DNA of 64,000 bases from positions 1 to 64,000 of the forward strand of contig JAOADD010000057.1 of assembly GCA_026417495.1 (NCBI GenBank), given 5' to 3'. Source of the DNA: Ignavibacteria bacterium. GTDB lineage: Bacteria; Bacteroidota; Ignavibacteria; Tepidaquicellales; Tepidaquicellaceae. Below the pieces are notes generated by a model. That model was not told where the DNA came from and did no database searches. It worked only from the letters and a program-made list of their open reading frames with translations. The position numbers and the translations under genes were made by a program. Positions 17,913 through 29,168 of the stretch are shown here, in pieces; within the stretch, counting starts at the first letter, position 1; each line of letters begins with the position of its first letter.

Positions 17913-19279
17913 ATAACTGTACCAAATAGTGTAGCAGAGTTAACTTTGTTAATTTTTACAAATGCAAAATCTCCAATATTTAGATTACCCTTTGGTACTA
18001 TTACTGTTTTATTACAATCAGTTCTACCTAATAAATATTCTTTCGATTTTTTACTAAACGATTCAATTAATATTTCTTTTTCTTCACCTATTAATTTCTT
18101 ATGAATGTTAAGTGATATTTTTCTTTGTAAGTTTATAATTTCTCCAAGTCGTCTCTTCTTAACTTCTGCGGGTACATCATCTGTTAATTTATAAGCTTTG
18201 GTGCCTTCACGTGGTGAATAAATAAATGTAAAAGCACTATCAAATTGCACCTCCTCTAACAATTTCAATGTTAATTTATGATCTTCTTCAGTTTCACTTG
18301 GAAATCCTGCTATTATGTCTGTCGATATTCCAACTGAAGGAATTATTTCTCTAGCACTTTTAATAATTTCTTTATACTGCTCTATTGTATAAAATCTATT
18401 CATCAATCTAAGAATTCTATTAGAACCAGACTGAACAGGCAGATGAATATAATTACATATATTTTCTCTTGATGCAATTGCTTCTAAAAGTTTTATAGAT
18501 AAATCATAAGGATGAGAAGTAGTAAATCTAATTCTAACTTTACCTACAGCATCAGCTACAGCTAGTAAAAGGTCAGCAAAATCATTACCTGCATATTTAT
18601 ATGAATTAACATTTTGACCTAACAAAGTTATTTCTTTAACCCCTTCATCACTCAAGCATTTTGCTTCCTTAATAATGCTGTTATAACTTCGACTTCTCTC
18701 TCTTCCCCTTGTAAATGGGACAATACAAAAGCTACAAAATTTATCACACCCTCTCATTATACTTATCCATGCACTAATACCTTTTTTTCTTAAAGGAATA
18801 ATATCATCATAAGTTTCCTTTTTTGACAGTTTAGTTGCAACTCCTTTTTTCCCTTTTCTGACATTCTTAATTAAATCAGGTAATTTCCTATATTCATCTG
18901 GACCCGTTATTAAATCTAAAAATTCAAAATCATCAAATAATTTACTCTTCATCCTTTCTGCCATGCAACCAAGTATCCCAATTACTATGTTTGGATTTTT
19001 TTTCTTTAATTTCTTAAAGGAATGTAGTCGACTGTAAATTTTTTCCTCCGCATGCTTCCGCACGCTACAAGTGTTAAGCAATATTATATTTGCTTTAGAT
19101 AAATCTGAAGTTTCAAAGAAATTGTTTTCAGCTAAAATTCTCAATAAAATTTCAGTATCAGAAAAATTCATCTGACACCCGAAAGTTTCTATATAGACAT
19201 TTCCCCCACTGACTTGAATATTATTGGAAGCATTTTCCACTTTTTGCAATTCATTAAAATCATTATTTCTGAAAAACAT
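17909..19279 (-). CDS. miaB: tRNA-2-methylthio-N6-dimethylallyladenosine synthase
   Basis: Radical-SAM methylthiotransferase that modifies A37 of tRNAs reading UNN codons. Domain order is normal: N-terminal UPF0004 cluster-binding domain (ETFGCQMNFSDTE, NTCSVRKHAEEK, LGCMAER), radical SAM domain with CDKFCSFCIVPFTRG (the CxxxCxxC motif) near 176-190, and a C-terminal TRAM domain. 456 residues is typical. An N-terminal extension of about 27 residues precedes YIETFGCQ. The start codon overlaps the dxs stop by a single base (TAATG). Confidence 0.96.
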   Translation of the reverse strand: MFFRNNDFNELQKVENASNNIQVSGGNVYIETFGCQMNFSDTEILLRILAENNFFETSDLSKANIILLNTCSVRKHAEEKIYSRLHSFKKLKKKNPNIVIGILGCMAERMKSKLFDDFEFLDLITGPDEYRKLPDLIKNVRKGKKGVATKLSKKETYDDIIPLRKKGISAWISIMRGCDKFCSFCIVPFTRGRERSRSYNSIIKEAKCLSDEGVKEITLLGQNVNSYKYAGNDFADLLLAVADAVGKVRIRFTTSHPYDLSIKLLEAIASRENICNYIHLPVQSGSNRILRLMNRFYTIEQYKEIIKSAREIIPSVGISTDIIAGFPSETEEDHKLTLKLLEEVQFDSAFTFIYSPREGTKAYKLTDDVPAEVKKRRLGEIINLQRKISLNIHKKLIGEEKEILIESFSKKSKEYLLGRTDCNKTVIVPKGNLNIGDFAFVKINKVNSATLFGTVI

Positions 19280-21210
19280 TAAAGATTTCCTTTATTATAC
19301 AATTCTTTTTTATCCTGTTGTAAAAACATCTCCGTAACCTCAGCAATACCTTTATCATCAAGTTTTAGTAAAGCATACAATTCATCAAGAGAACCATGCT
19401 CAATGAATTTATCAGGTAAACCATGCATAAGAATATCATTTTTAAAACCATATTGTTCAGCAAACTCAGAAATTGCAGAACCAAAACCACCTATTATAGA
19501 ATTATCCTCTACAGTAACAATTTTGCTGAAGTTGTCAAATATATTTTTTAATATCATAGCATCAAGTGGCTTTACAAATCTCATATTAACAATTTCTGCA
19601 TCAATACCTTTCTCCTTTAAAATCTCTGCCGCTTTTAAACTATGGTTAACCATATTTCCAATAGCCAAAATAGCAACATCAGTTCCTTTTCTAAGAACCT
19701 CAGCTTTTCCGATAATTAGTTCTTTAAAATTACCCAATTTAGCCCCAATACCCTCAGCTCTTGGATACCTAATAGCAACAGGTCCTTTTTCATAAACAGT
19801 AGCAGTATAAAGCATATTTCTCAATTCATTCTCATCTTTTGGAGCCATTATAACCATATTAGGAATCATTCTTAAATAAGTCAAATCAAAGCTTCCATGG
19901 TGAGTAGGACCATCAGCTCCCACAAGTCCTCCTCTATCAATTGCAAAAACAACATTCAAATTTTGAAGTGCAATGTCGTGAATTATCTGATCAAACGCTC
20001 TCTGGAGAAAAGTAGAATAAATAGCAACTATCGGTTTATAACCCTCAGTTGCAAGCCCTGCTGCAAATGTTACTGCATGTTGTTCTGCAATTCCAACGTC
20101 ATAATATCTTTCAGGTATCTCTCTCTGTAAATGATTCAAACCTGTTCCGTCAGGCATCGCAGCACATATACCAATTAATTTATGATTCTTTTTAGCAAGC
20201 TCCACCAAAGATTTACCAAAGATTTCTGTATATGAAGGATTATTAGACTTCTTTATTTCTATGCCCGTTGTTTTGTCAAACGGATTTAATGCATGCAATT
20301 TTTGAGAATGCTTATCTGCATACTGTGGTCCTTTGCCTTTTTCTGTAATTATGTGTAAAAGTATTGGTCCCTTTAATTTCTTAATATCATTAAGAATTTT
20401 TACAAGTTTTGCAATATTATGACCATTAATTGGCCCGAAGTATCTAAAACCTAATGCTTCAAATAACATTCCAGGAGTAATAATACCTTTTAATCCACCT
20501 TCTATTCTAGATAATAGTAATTGTAACCTATCACTCTTACCATCAATTCTTGTAGTTATGTCCCAAATTTTATTTCTTAATCTGTTGAAATTTTCACTTG
20601 TAATAAGTTCATTAAAATATTTTTGGAATGCCCAAACATTAGGTGATATAGACATTCTATTATCATTAAGAATAACAATTATATCTTTCTTAAGAATACC
20701 AATATTATTCATTGCTTCGTAAGCCATTCCACCTGTCATAGCTCCATCACCGATAACAGCAATAACTTTATAATTTTCATTCTTATAATCCCTACCCGTT
20801 GCAATTCCTAACGCAGCAGAAAGAGAAGTACTTGCATGACCTGCTCCAAAGCAATCATATTCACTCTCAGTTCTTTTTAAAAAACCACTAATACCACCGA
20901 ATTGCCTGATAGTTTTTAAAGCTAATTTTCTTCCTGTTAATATTTTGTGAATATATCCCTGATGTCCTACATCCCAAACAATCTTGTCCTTTGGTGTGTT
21001 AAAAACATAATGAAGTGCAACTGTTAACTCACATACACCTAATGATGCACCTAAGTGACCACCTATCTTTGAAATAACTTCTAGTAAATAATCTCTTATC
21101 TCTTCGCATAAAATGGGAAGATCAGAAACTGTCAATTTTTTTAAATCATCAGGATAATCAATATCTTTTAAAAATCTTGTTTTTGAAAAGTCATATTCTA
21201 TGTCAAACAT
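19279..21210 (-). CDS. dxs: 1-deoxy-D-xylulose-5-phosphate synthase
   Basis: TPP-dependent first enzyme of the MEP isoprenoid pathway, condensing pyruvate and glyceraldehyde 3-phosphate. Visible features are HLGASLGVCELTVALHY (about 47), WDVGHQGYIHKIL, the TPP motif GDGAMTGGMAYEAMNN (about 152-167), the transketolase pyrimidine region YSTFLQRAFDQIIHD, and DRGGLVGADGPTHHG. A C-terminal domain (VTVEDNSIIGGFGSA) completes it. 643 residues is normal. Clustering with xseB is common in bacteria. It supplies precursors for the prenyl synthase-like enzyme at the start of the window. Confidence 0.97.
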   Translation of the reverse strand: MFDIEYDFSKTRFLKDIDYPDDLKKLTVSDLPILCEEIRDYLLEVISKIGGHLGASLGVCELTVALHYVFNTPKDKIVWDVGHQGYIHKILTGRKLALKTIRQFGGISGFLKRTESEYDCFGAGHASTSLSAALGIATGRDYKNENYKVIAVIGDGAMTGGMAYEAMNNIGILKKDIIVILNDNRMSISPNVWAFQKYFNELITSENFNRLRNKIWDITTRIDGKSDRLQLLLSRIEGGLKGIITPGMLFEALGFRYFGPINGHNIAKLVKILNDIKKLKGPILLHIITEKGKGPQYADKHSQKLHALNPFDKTTGIEIKKSNNPSYTEIFGKSLVELAKKNHKLIGICAAMPDGTGLNHLQREIPERYYDVGIAEQHAVTFAAGLATEGYKPIVAIYSTFLQRAFDQIIHDIALQNLNVVFAIDRGGLVGADGPTHHGSFDLTYLRMIPNMVIMAPKDENELRNMLYTATVYEKGPVAIRYPRAEGIGAKLGNFKELIIGKAEVLRKGTDVAILAIGNMVNHSLKAAEILKEKGIDAEIVNMRFVKPLDAMILKNIFDNFSKIVTVEDNSIIGGFGSAISEFAEQYGFKNDILMHGLPDKFIEHGSLDELYALLKLDDKGIAEVTEMFLQQDKKELYNKGNL

Positions 21211-21222
21211 GGTATTAAATAT

Positions 21223-21435
21223 TTAATTACTTTCTGATTTAATTTTTTCAATCTTTAATTCTGCTTCGTTTAACTTATCTCTACATATTTTTAACAATTT
21301 CAATGATTCTTGATATAATGATAACATTTTTTCTAATGGAATATTTTCTGCGTTAACTTCTAAATCTTCCATTATCTCCTCAAGCCTTTTATATGCTTGT
21401 TCAAAGGTGTTTTTAGTTTGCTTCTTCGTTGTCAT
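21223..21435 (-). CDS. xseB: Exodeoxyribonuclease VII small subunit
   Basis: A 70-residue helical subunit that binds the XseA C-terminal region to form ExoVII, which degrades single-stranded DNA into oligonucleotides. FEQAYKRLEEIMEDLE followed by IPLEKMLSLYQESLKLLKICRDKL is the family pattern. It overlaps xseA by 23 bases and ends 12 bases before dxs, so coupling to xseA is likely. Confidence 0.94.
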   Translation of the reverse strand: MTTKKQTKNTFEQAYKRLEEIMEDLEVNAENIPLEKMLSLYQESLKLLKICRDKLNEAELKIEKIKSESN

Positions 21436-22654
21436 ATAAATTTGTTTGTTTTACCTCTGGTTTTTCTTTCAATATTTCAGCTCCAATAGTTCCATCATAA
21501 AATACTATATCAATATTATCAAAAGGTTTTAATAATGCTTTTCTTGATACAACTTTTCCATCTTTTTTTACATAAGCAAAACCTCTTTTTAATGTATGTT
21601 CAGGAGAAGTATTAAGTAACAATCTTTCCATATAATTTAATCTTTCCTTATATTTATTCACAGTATTCTTTAAAACATCAGAAATCATTTTATAATTCTC
21701 ATCTAATCTAATTTTATATTGGTTTAAAATATCTACTGGTCTATTCATAACATAGCTGTTTTTTATTCTATCCAAATTATCATAATAATATCGGAACCAA
21801 CTTTTAATAGAATCATTTATATAATAGTCAATTTGTGTTAATCTTTCAAGTAATTGATTCTTATCAGGAAAAATTATCTCAGCAGCAGCTGATGGTGTAG
21901 GAGCACGTAAATCCGCTACAAAATCGCAAATAGTAAAATCTGTTTCATGTCCAATAGCACTAACTGTTGGTACTTTAGATTTAAATACTTCTCGTGCTAA
22001 CCTTTCATCATTAAAACTCCACAAGTCTTCAATTGAACCACCCCCTCTTGCAAGGACAATAATATCTAAACTATACTTTTCCTTATTTGCCTCTTTCAAT
22101 GCGCAAATTATACTTTCAACAGAACCTGGACCTTGAACAGATACAGGAAATAATAGAATATCTACTAATGGATATCTTTTCAAAGTGACTCTTTTAAAAT
22201 CCTCAATAACAGCACCAGATTCAGAAGTAATTATTCCAATCCTGTTTGGAAATTCAGGTAATGCTCTTTTTCTCGATTCCTCAAAAAGTCCTTCTTCTTC
22301 TAACTTCCTTTTTAACCTCTCAAACGCTAATTGCAATTCCCCGATACCAGCTAACCTGATTTCTATTATATCTATCTGATAATTACCTCTGGGTTCATAT
22401 ACTGTTATTTTACCTCTTACGATAACTTTAAGCCCATCTTCAGGAGTGAAGTTCAATAAATTATATCTATAATTCCATAGAACTGCTTGTAAAGCAGCGT
22501 TTTCATCTTTCAAAGTAAAGTAGCAGTGACCTGAGATAGCATGTTTTTTAAAATTCGATATTTCCCCTGTAATATATACATCAGAAAACTCTTCCTGTAT
22601 CAGAATTTTAAGCTTTCTTGTAAATTCAGTTACCGTTAAGGGTTGTATATCCAT
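21413..22654 (-). CDS. xseA: Exodeoxyribonuclease VII large subunit
   Basis: Catalytic subunit of ExoVII. The N-terminal OB fold is seen (YITGEISNFKKHAISGHCYFTLKD). The core nuclease region includes PNRIGIITSESGAVIEDF, IIVLARGGGSIEDLWSFNDE, SAIGHETDFTICDFVADLRAPTPSAAAE, all highly conserved. A helical C-terminal part then a short KRGFAYVKKDGK segment follow. 413 residues is normal. It starts 6 bases downstream of the tRNA-Asn terminator hairpin, so its promoter must overlap that hairpin or lie in read-through from further upstream. Confidence 0.96.
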   Translation of the reverse strand: MDIQPLTVTEFTRKLKILIQEEFSDVYITGEISNFKKHAISGHCYFTLKDENAALQAVLWNYRYNLLNFTPEDGLKVIVRGKITVYEPRGNYQIDIIEIRLAGIGELQLAFERLKRKLEEEGLFEESRKRALPEFPNRIGIITSESGAVIEDFKRVTLKRYPLVDILLFPVSVQGPGSVESIICALKEANKEKYSLDIIVLARGGGSIEDLWSFNDERLAREVFKSKVPTVSAIGHETDFTICDFVADLRAPTPSAAAEIIFPDKNQLLERLTQIDYYINDSIKSWFRYYYDNLDRIKNSYVMNRPVDILNQYKIRLDENYKMISDVLKNTVNKYKERLNYMERLLLNTSPEHTLKRGFAYVKKDGKVVSRKALLKPFDNIDIVFYDGTIGAEILKEKPEVKQTNLYDNEEAN

Positions 22655-22660
22655 AAATAA

Positions 22661-22684
22661 AATAACCCCATTTTTGGGGTTATT
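22661..22684 (-). terminator. Hairpin terminator of tRNA-Asn
   Basis: A 9-bp stem (AATAACCCC with GGGGTTATT) and 6-base loop lie immediately after the tRNA 3' end on the minus strand, followed by TTATTTATG, where the ATG is the xseA start. It is either the tRNA terminator or a leader hairpin for xseA. Confidence 0.75.
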
Positions 22685-22685
22685 G

Positions 22686-22757
22686 CTGGCAGAGCGGGAC
22701 TCGAACCCGCAACCCTTCGGTTAACAGCCGAATGCTCCACCATTGAGCTATCTGCCA
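22686..22757 (-). tRNA. tRNA-Asn (anticodon GTT)
   Basis: Read on the minus strand, the acceptor arms TGGCAGA and TCTGCCA pair fully over 7 bp, with discriminator G. The anticodon stem TTCGG/CCGAA encloses loop CTGTTAA, anticodon GTT. The T arm GCGGG-TTCGAGT-CCCGC is intact. CCA is not encoded. About 72 nt. Confidence 0.96.
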
Positions 22758-22812
22758 ATTTTGTACAAATATATTATTATTTGAATGTAAATTCAATGAT
22801 ATCTTAAATAAT

Positions 22813-24418
<1,606 letters not shown>

Positions 24419-24423
24419 TATTA

Positions 24424-25371
24424 TTACTTCTTAAATGCTGGTTTCAATGCTTTTTCTCCAGTATGTTTTAACAATTTATGTTTCCAATCAACCACAATTG
24501 CACCAGATACAAAAACTGAAGAATAAGTACCTGTAATGATACCAATACCAAAAGTAAATGAAAAACTCCTTAAGACTTCACCTCCAAAGATAAATAACAC
24601 AAGCACTGTTAAGAATACTATACCACTTGTTATTACAGTTCTACTCAAGGTTGCATTTATACTTCTATTCATTACAACTTCGATGTCTTCATTTTTATAT
24701 AGTTTAATATTTTCTCTAATTCTATCAAAAACTATAACAGTATCATTAACAGAAAAACCTATAAGTGTGAGAAACGCAGCAAGCATTGTTTGACCAAATT
24801 CTAACCCTATTGATGGAATAAAAGCATGAGAAAGAGCAATTGCAGCAATAGTTATAAAAACATCATGGAAAAGACCAATAACAGCAGCAACGGCATAAAT
24901 AAATTGGAATCTAAATGATAAATAGACTAGAATACCAATCAAAGAAAAAATCACTGCAAAAAAAGCATTTGTTCTAAGTTCAGCTCCAATCTTTGGACCT
25001 ACTTTATCAACTCTCAGAACTTCATATTTATTATTTGGTAGAGCATTATCAATTGCAGACCTAATTCTATCAGCAATTGTTTGCCCTTCTCCTTGCATTG
25101 GTGTTCTCAAAAGGATATCTTTATCAGTACCCATAGTTTTAATTTCCATACCCCAAAATCCAGCATTATCCATTATAGTTCTAATTTCTCCAATATCAAC
25201 AGGATTTTCAAATTTTACTTGCAGTTCCGTACCACCCTGAAAATCAATACCTACAGGAATTCCTACAAGGAACAATGCAATAAATCCTGCAATTATGAAA
25301 GTAATTGAAACAATGTAAAAGATTTTTCTTTTACCTAAAAAGTTTATATTTGTATTTTCAAATAATCTCAT
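24424..25371 (-). CDS. secF: Protein translocase subunit SecF
   Basis: Partner of SecD, using the proton gradient to help late steps of Sec translocation. The topology is standard: one TM near 18-38, a periplasmic domain beginning GIDFQGGTELQVKF, and five C-terminal TM helices including the conserved FSVNDTVIVFDRIREN. 315 residues is normal. It follows secD after 17 bases. Confidence 0.96.
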   Translation of the reverse strand: MRLFENTNINFLGKRKIFYIVSITFIIAGFIALFLVGIPVGIDFQGGTELQVKFENPVDIGEIRTIMDNAGFWGMEIKTMGTDKDILLRTPMQGEGQTIADRIRSAIDNALPNNKYEVLRVDKVGPKIGAELRTNAFFAVIFSLIGILVYLSFRFQFIYAVAAVIGLFHDVFITIAAIALSHAFIPSIGLEFGQTMLAAFLTLIGFSVNDTVIVFDRIRENIKLYKNEDIEVVMNRSINATLSRTVITSGIVFLTVLVLFIFGGEVLRSFSFTFGIGIITGTYSSVFVSGAIVVDWKHKLLKHTGEKALKPAFKK

Positions 25372-25388
25372 AAAATTTATCTATTATA

Positions 25389-27404
25389 TTAACCAAAATT
25401 AGGTTGAATTTCTTTTTCAATAAGAATATCAAATATAAAGTGAGTAATAACAATAGCAGTAAATAAGTTAGAAAGTAACCCAAACATCAAAGTTAAAGCA
25501 AAACCTTGAATAGGTCCAGAACCAAATTGGTATAAAATTACACCAGTAATTAAACTTGTAATATGCGAGTCAATAATAGCTGAAAATGCTTTTTTATAAC
25601 CAATATCAATAGATGTTTTTAACGGTTTACCAGTTTTTAGTTCTTCTCTAATTCTTTCATATATAAGAACATTAGTATCAACTGCCATACCAATAGATAA
25701 AATCAAACCAGCAATACCTGGTACTGTAAGAGTTGCTTTAAAAGAAGCCATAATACCAAACACAAAAAGCACATTTATCATAAGTGCAACTACTGAAATA
25801 GCACCTCCCATTCTGTAATAAATAACCATAAACAATGCAACCAGAATTAAAGCAGCAACTGAAGAATTAATGCCAGCTCTAATAGAATCCTCTCCAAGAG
25901 ATGGTCCTATAGTTCTTTCCTCAATAATATTGAGCGGTGCAGGTAAAGAACCTGCTCTTAATACAATTTCGATTAACTTTGCTTCTTGAAGATTTGGAAT
26001 CCCACTTATTTCTGATCTACCACCAGTAATTTTGTTTTGAATTACTGGAGCAGAATAAACAACACCATCAAGAACAATTGCACATCTTTTTCCAACATTT
26101 GCACCAGTTATTCTAGCCCATTCGTTAGCACCTTCAGTATTCATTGTCATACTAACTTTTGGTTGATTATCATAAGGGTCAATATCTGCTTTTACTTCCT
26201 CAAGAACCTTTCCGTCTAATTCCGCTTGCTTTTTCAATGGATATAATTCATAAACGTCAGGTCTATCATCGCGTGTCGCTGACCATGCAATCAATAAATC
26301 TGATGGTATTAATGCTTTTATATCTTCTCTTCTAAGGATTAAGTCAATTTTTTCTTTATTAACTGCATTCGTATATAGTGACCCATACTGCTGTAACGTC
26401 TGCAAATCAAATAAAGAAGAAAATGGATAATTCCTTCTAAACTCTTCCTCTGTCATTTGTTTAGTAGTATCTTCTTCTAAAGTCGTGTCCGCACCTTTGG
26501 AAGTATCTTTAGTTTTTGTAGTATCCTTTTTAGTTTTTATTGTATCTTTTTTTACTTTGGTTTTCTCTTCCTTAGTTTCTTTTTTCTTTGCAGTATCTTT
26601 TACACCAGAAGATGTCTTATCTGGGTTTTCGGAAGTAATTTTAGTTGTATCCTTTGGCTCATTTCCAAATAATGCTGAGTCAAGATTCAAAAGACTATCA
26701 CTACCAGAAGCAGCAAGTTTCTTATCAATATCTCTCATAACTTTTACAAACTTATTCATATCATAAAGTAAATGAAATTGTAATACTGCAGTTTGTCTCA
26801 ATAACCTTCGTACTTCTTCAGCATTTGCTACGCCTGGCAGTTCAACAATAATTCTTTTGCCACCCACAGTTTGTATTTGTGGCTCTGCAACACCATATTG
26901 GTCAACCCTATTTCTGATTGTTCTAACAGCACCTTCAATTGCTTTATCAATTTTATCTTGTAACTCTGATTCTACTTGTGATTCATCTTGCCTCGTATCT
27001 CCATAGTATGATAGTAGAGTTTTACCTCGTTCTTTTAATTTTGCAATAAAAATCTTTAAAAGGGGTTCATCAGTTGTTTTGGCAATCTCCTTCAATTCAT
27101 TCAGTATAGAAGTTAGCACTTCATCTTTCGTCTTGGGATTTGCAAGATCTTCCAAAAGTTTGACAACATCAACATCCATAACTACATACATACCACCTTT
27201 CAAATCCAACCCGAGTTTTAATCTTTTATTCCTTGCTTTCTTAATACTTTCCAATCTTTCGTTTACATAATCGATACTATCTTTTCCTTTTAGTCCAGAA
27301 ATTTCTTTAGTGTAGACATAATCTTTATAGGTTGGAATAAGTAACCAAACGGAAATGATAATAAGTACAACTGTAATTACGATTCTAGTAAGATTCTTTT
27401 TCAC
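25389..27404 (-). CDS. secD: Protein translocase subunit SecD with charged insertion
   Basis: A 671-residue SecD: N-terminal TM (about 8-27), RLKLGLDLKGGMYVVMDV, the periplasmic P1 domain with RVDQYGVAEPQIQ and RIIVELPGV, and a C-terminal six-TM bundle with GMAVDTNVLIYERIREEL. Between about residues 245 and 320 there is a low-complexity stretch dominated by Lys, Thr, Asp and Glu, followed by a further P1 segment. This insertion makes the protein longer than typical SecD of 500-620 residues. It lies outside the membrane, so a flexible periplasmic linker is likely. Confidence 0.95.
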   Translation of the reverse strand: MKKNLTRIVITVVLIIISVWLLIPTYKDYVYTKEISGLKGKDSIDYVNERLESIKKARNKRLKLGLDLKGGMYVVMDVDVVKLLEDLANPKTKDEVLTSILNELKEIAKTTDEPLLKIFIAKLKERGKTLLSYYGDTRQDESQVESELQDKIDKAIEGAVRTIRNRVDQYGVAEPQIQTVGGKRIIVELPGVANAEEVRRLLRQTAVLQFHLLYDMNKFVKVMRDIDKKLAASGSDSLLNLDSALFGNEPKDTTKITSENPDKTSSGVKDTAKKKETKEEKTKVKKDTIKTKKDTTKTKDTSKGADTTLEEDTTKQMTEEEFRRNYPFSSLFDLQTLQQYGSLYTNAVNKEKIDLILRREDIKALIPSDLLIAWSATRDDRPDVYELYPLKKQAELDGKVLEEVKADIDPYDNQPKVSMTMNTEGANEWARITGANVGKRCAIVLDGVVYSAPVIQNKITGGRSEISGIPNLQEAKLIEIVLRAGSLPAPLNIIEERTIGPSLGEDSIRAGINSSVAALILVALFMVIYYRMGGAISVVALMINVLFVFGIMASFKATLTVPGIAGLILSIGMAVDTNVLIYERIREELKTGKPLKTSIDIGYKKAFSAIIDSHITSLITGVILYQFGSGPIQGFALTLMFGLLSNLFTAIVITHFIFDILIEKEIQPNFG

Positions 27405-27488
27405 TTTTTAACACTAAATTATTAAAAAATAGAAATTTTAAATTATCATTATTTATTTCTAAAATCAATGAATTTTTATGTATCTGAA

Positions 27489-28250
27489 TTAACTTTTGGA
27501 TTTTATTAAATTTCTTCGGGTGGTTCTATCTAAAAACTCTTTTATTATTGGGTCTTTTGAATTCATTAAATCTTTTGGTTTACCATGAAAATATATTTTA
27601 CCATCATAAAGCATAGCTACATAATCGGCTATGTGTAGAACTGTAAATATATCGTGAGTAACAACAATAGAAGTTACTTTCAATTTATCCGACAATTCTT
27701 TGATAAATTCATCAATATTATTACTCATAATAGGATCCAAACCTGTTGTAGGTTCATCGTAAAGTATTATTTCTGGATTTGTAGCAAGAGAGCGAGCAAG
27801 AGCAACTCTTTTTTTCATACCCCCAGATAAATCAGCAGGCATTAAATCCTGTATTCCCGGTAACCCAACTATTTCCAATTTTTCCGCTACTATTTTTTTT
27901 ATCTCGCTGTAGGATAAATTAGTATTTTCTCTAAGAGCAAGTCCAATATTTTCTTCAACAGTCATCGAATCAAATAATGCAGAACCTTGAAATTGAAACC
28001 CAAATTTACTCCTGATTTTATACAATTCCTTCTTATTCATTTTAACAATATCTTGCCCTTCAATATATATTGCACCTTCATCTGGCTCTATCAAACCAAT
28101 TATTAATTTAAGTAATACTGATTTACCACATCCACTACTGCCAATAATAACCAATGTATCACCCTTATTAACTGAGAGATTTACCCCTTTTAATACCTCT
28201 TTCTCGCCAAATCTTTTCTTTAAATTTACAATCTCTATAATTTTTTCCAT
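27489..28250 (-). CDS. ABC transporter ATP-binding protein, MlaF type
   Basis: A 253-residue nucleotide-binding subunit. Walker A GSSGCGKSVLLKLI (about 38-51), Q-loop FGFQFQGSALFDSMTVEEN, signature LSGGMKKRVALARSLA and Walker B EIILYDEPTTGLDPI are all intact. The FQGSALFDSMTV segment and the LDPIMS-type D-loop are typical of MlaF/Ttg2A proteins in lipid trafficking between the membranes. Usually mlaE (permease) and mlaD (MCE) are adjacent; neither is here. It reads away from murI; the 96-base intergenic region probably holds divergent promoters. Confidence 0.88.
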   Translation of the reverse strand: MEKIIEIVNLKKRFGEKEVLKGVNLSVNKGDTLVIIGSSGCGKSVLLKLIIGLIEPDEGAIYIEGQDIVKMNKKELYKIRSKFGFQFQGSALFDSMTVEENIGLALRENTNLSYSEIKKIVAEKLEIVGLPGIQDLMPADLSGGMKKRVALARSLATNPEIILYDEPTTGLDPIMSNNIDEFIKELSDKLKVTSIVVTHDIFTVLHIADYVAMLYDGKIYFHGKPKDLMNSKDPIIKEFLDRTTRRNLIKSKS

Positions 28251-28346
28251 ATTGCAAATTAACTTAATTAATATTCATAATAAATTCTATTTTAAAATTA
28301 CTTTCTTCGTTTTTAAAGAAAATAAAATAAACTATTTTAGAAAGTT

Positions 28347-29168
28347 ATGGAAAATATAAGTAAAAGAATAAAAAACCTGCCAATTGGTATTTTTGACTCT
28401 GGTATAGGTGGTCTAACAGTTGCAAAATCAATATTCAACCTATTACCAAATGAGAAAGTAATTTACCTCGGAGATACAGCAAGATTACCTTATGGTACCA
28501 AATCAAAAGAAACCGTTATTCTTTATTCTATTGAATGTTTGAAATTCCTATTGAAAAAAAAGGTTAAATTAATTGTGGTGGCATGCAACACAGCTTCTTC
28601 AGTTGCTGTACCTTTTTTAAAAAAAATAACCAAAATCCCAATTCTCGGTGTAATCGCTCCTGGTGCTAAAGCAGCAGTTCAAAAGACAAAAAATAAAAAA
28701 ATCGGAGTTATTGGAACAGTCAGGACAATTAAAAGTATGTCTTATATTAAAGAAATAAGAAAGATAAGTACTGATGTAAAGATTTACAGTCAACCATGTA
28801 GTCTTTTCGTTCAATTAGCAGAAGATGGATGGACAGATAATAAAATCGCAATTCTCACAGCGGAAACATATTTAAATACATTAAAAAAAGAAAAAATAGA
28901 CACTTTAATACTTGGTTGTACACATTACCCAGTCCTGAAAAAAACAATTGCAAAAGTAATGGGAAAAAATGTTATATTAATAGATTCTGGAGAAGAGACT
29001 GCTAAAGAAGTGAAATCATTATTAGAAAAGCAAAATTTATTAACAAATAGAAAAACGAAAGGTACACATAAATTCTATGTAACAGATTTTCCAAGTAATT
29101 TTAAAGACATAAGTGAAAGGTTTTTAGGGAAAAAAATAAGAAAGGTTGAAAAAATAAAATTGCAATGA
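28347..29168 (+). CDS. murI: Glutamate racemase
   Basis: Makes D-glutamate for peptidoglycan. IGIFDSGIGGLTVAK at about 13-27, the catalytic Cys motif VVACNTASS near 78, and the second catalytic motif LILGCTHYPVLK near 190 are all present. 273 residues is typical. It overlaps pyrE by 4 bases (ATGA). Confidence 0.96.
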   Translation: MENISKRIKNLPIGIFDSGIGGLTVAKSIFNLLPNEKVIYLGDTARLPYGTKSKETVILYSIECLKFLLKKKVKLIVVACNTASSVAVPFLKKITKIPILGVIAPGAKAAVQKTKNKKIGVIGTVRTIKSMSYIKEIRKISTDVKIYSQPCSLFVQLAEDGWTDNKIAILTAETYLNTLKKEKIDTLILGCTHYPVLKKTIAKVMGKNVILIDSGEETAKEVKSLLEKQNLLTNRKTKGTHKFYVTDFPSNFKDISERFLGKKIRKVEKIKLQ

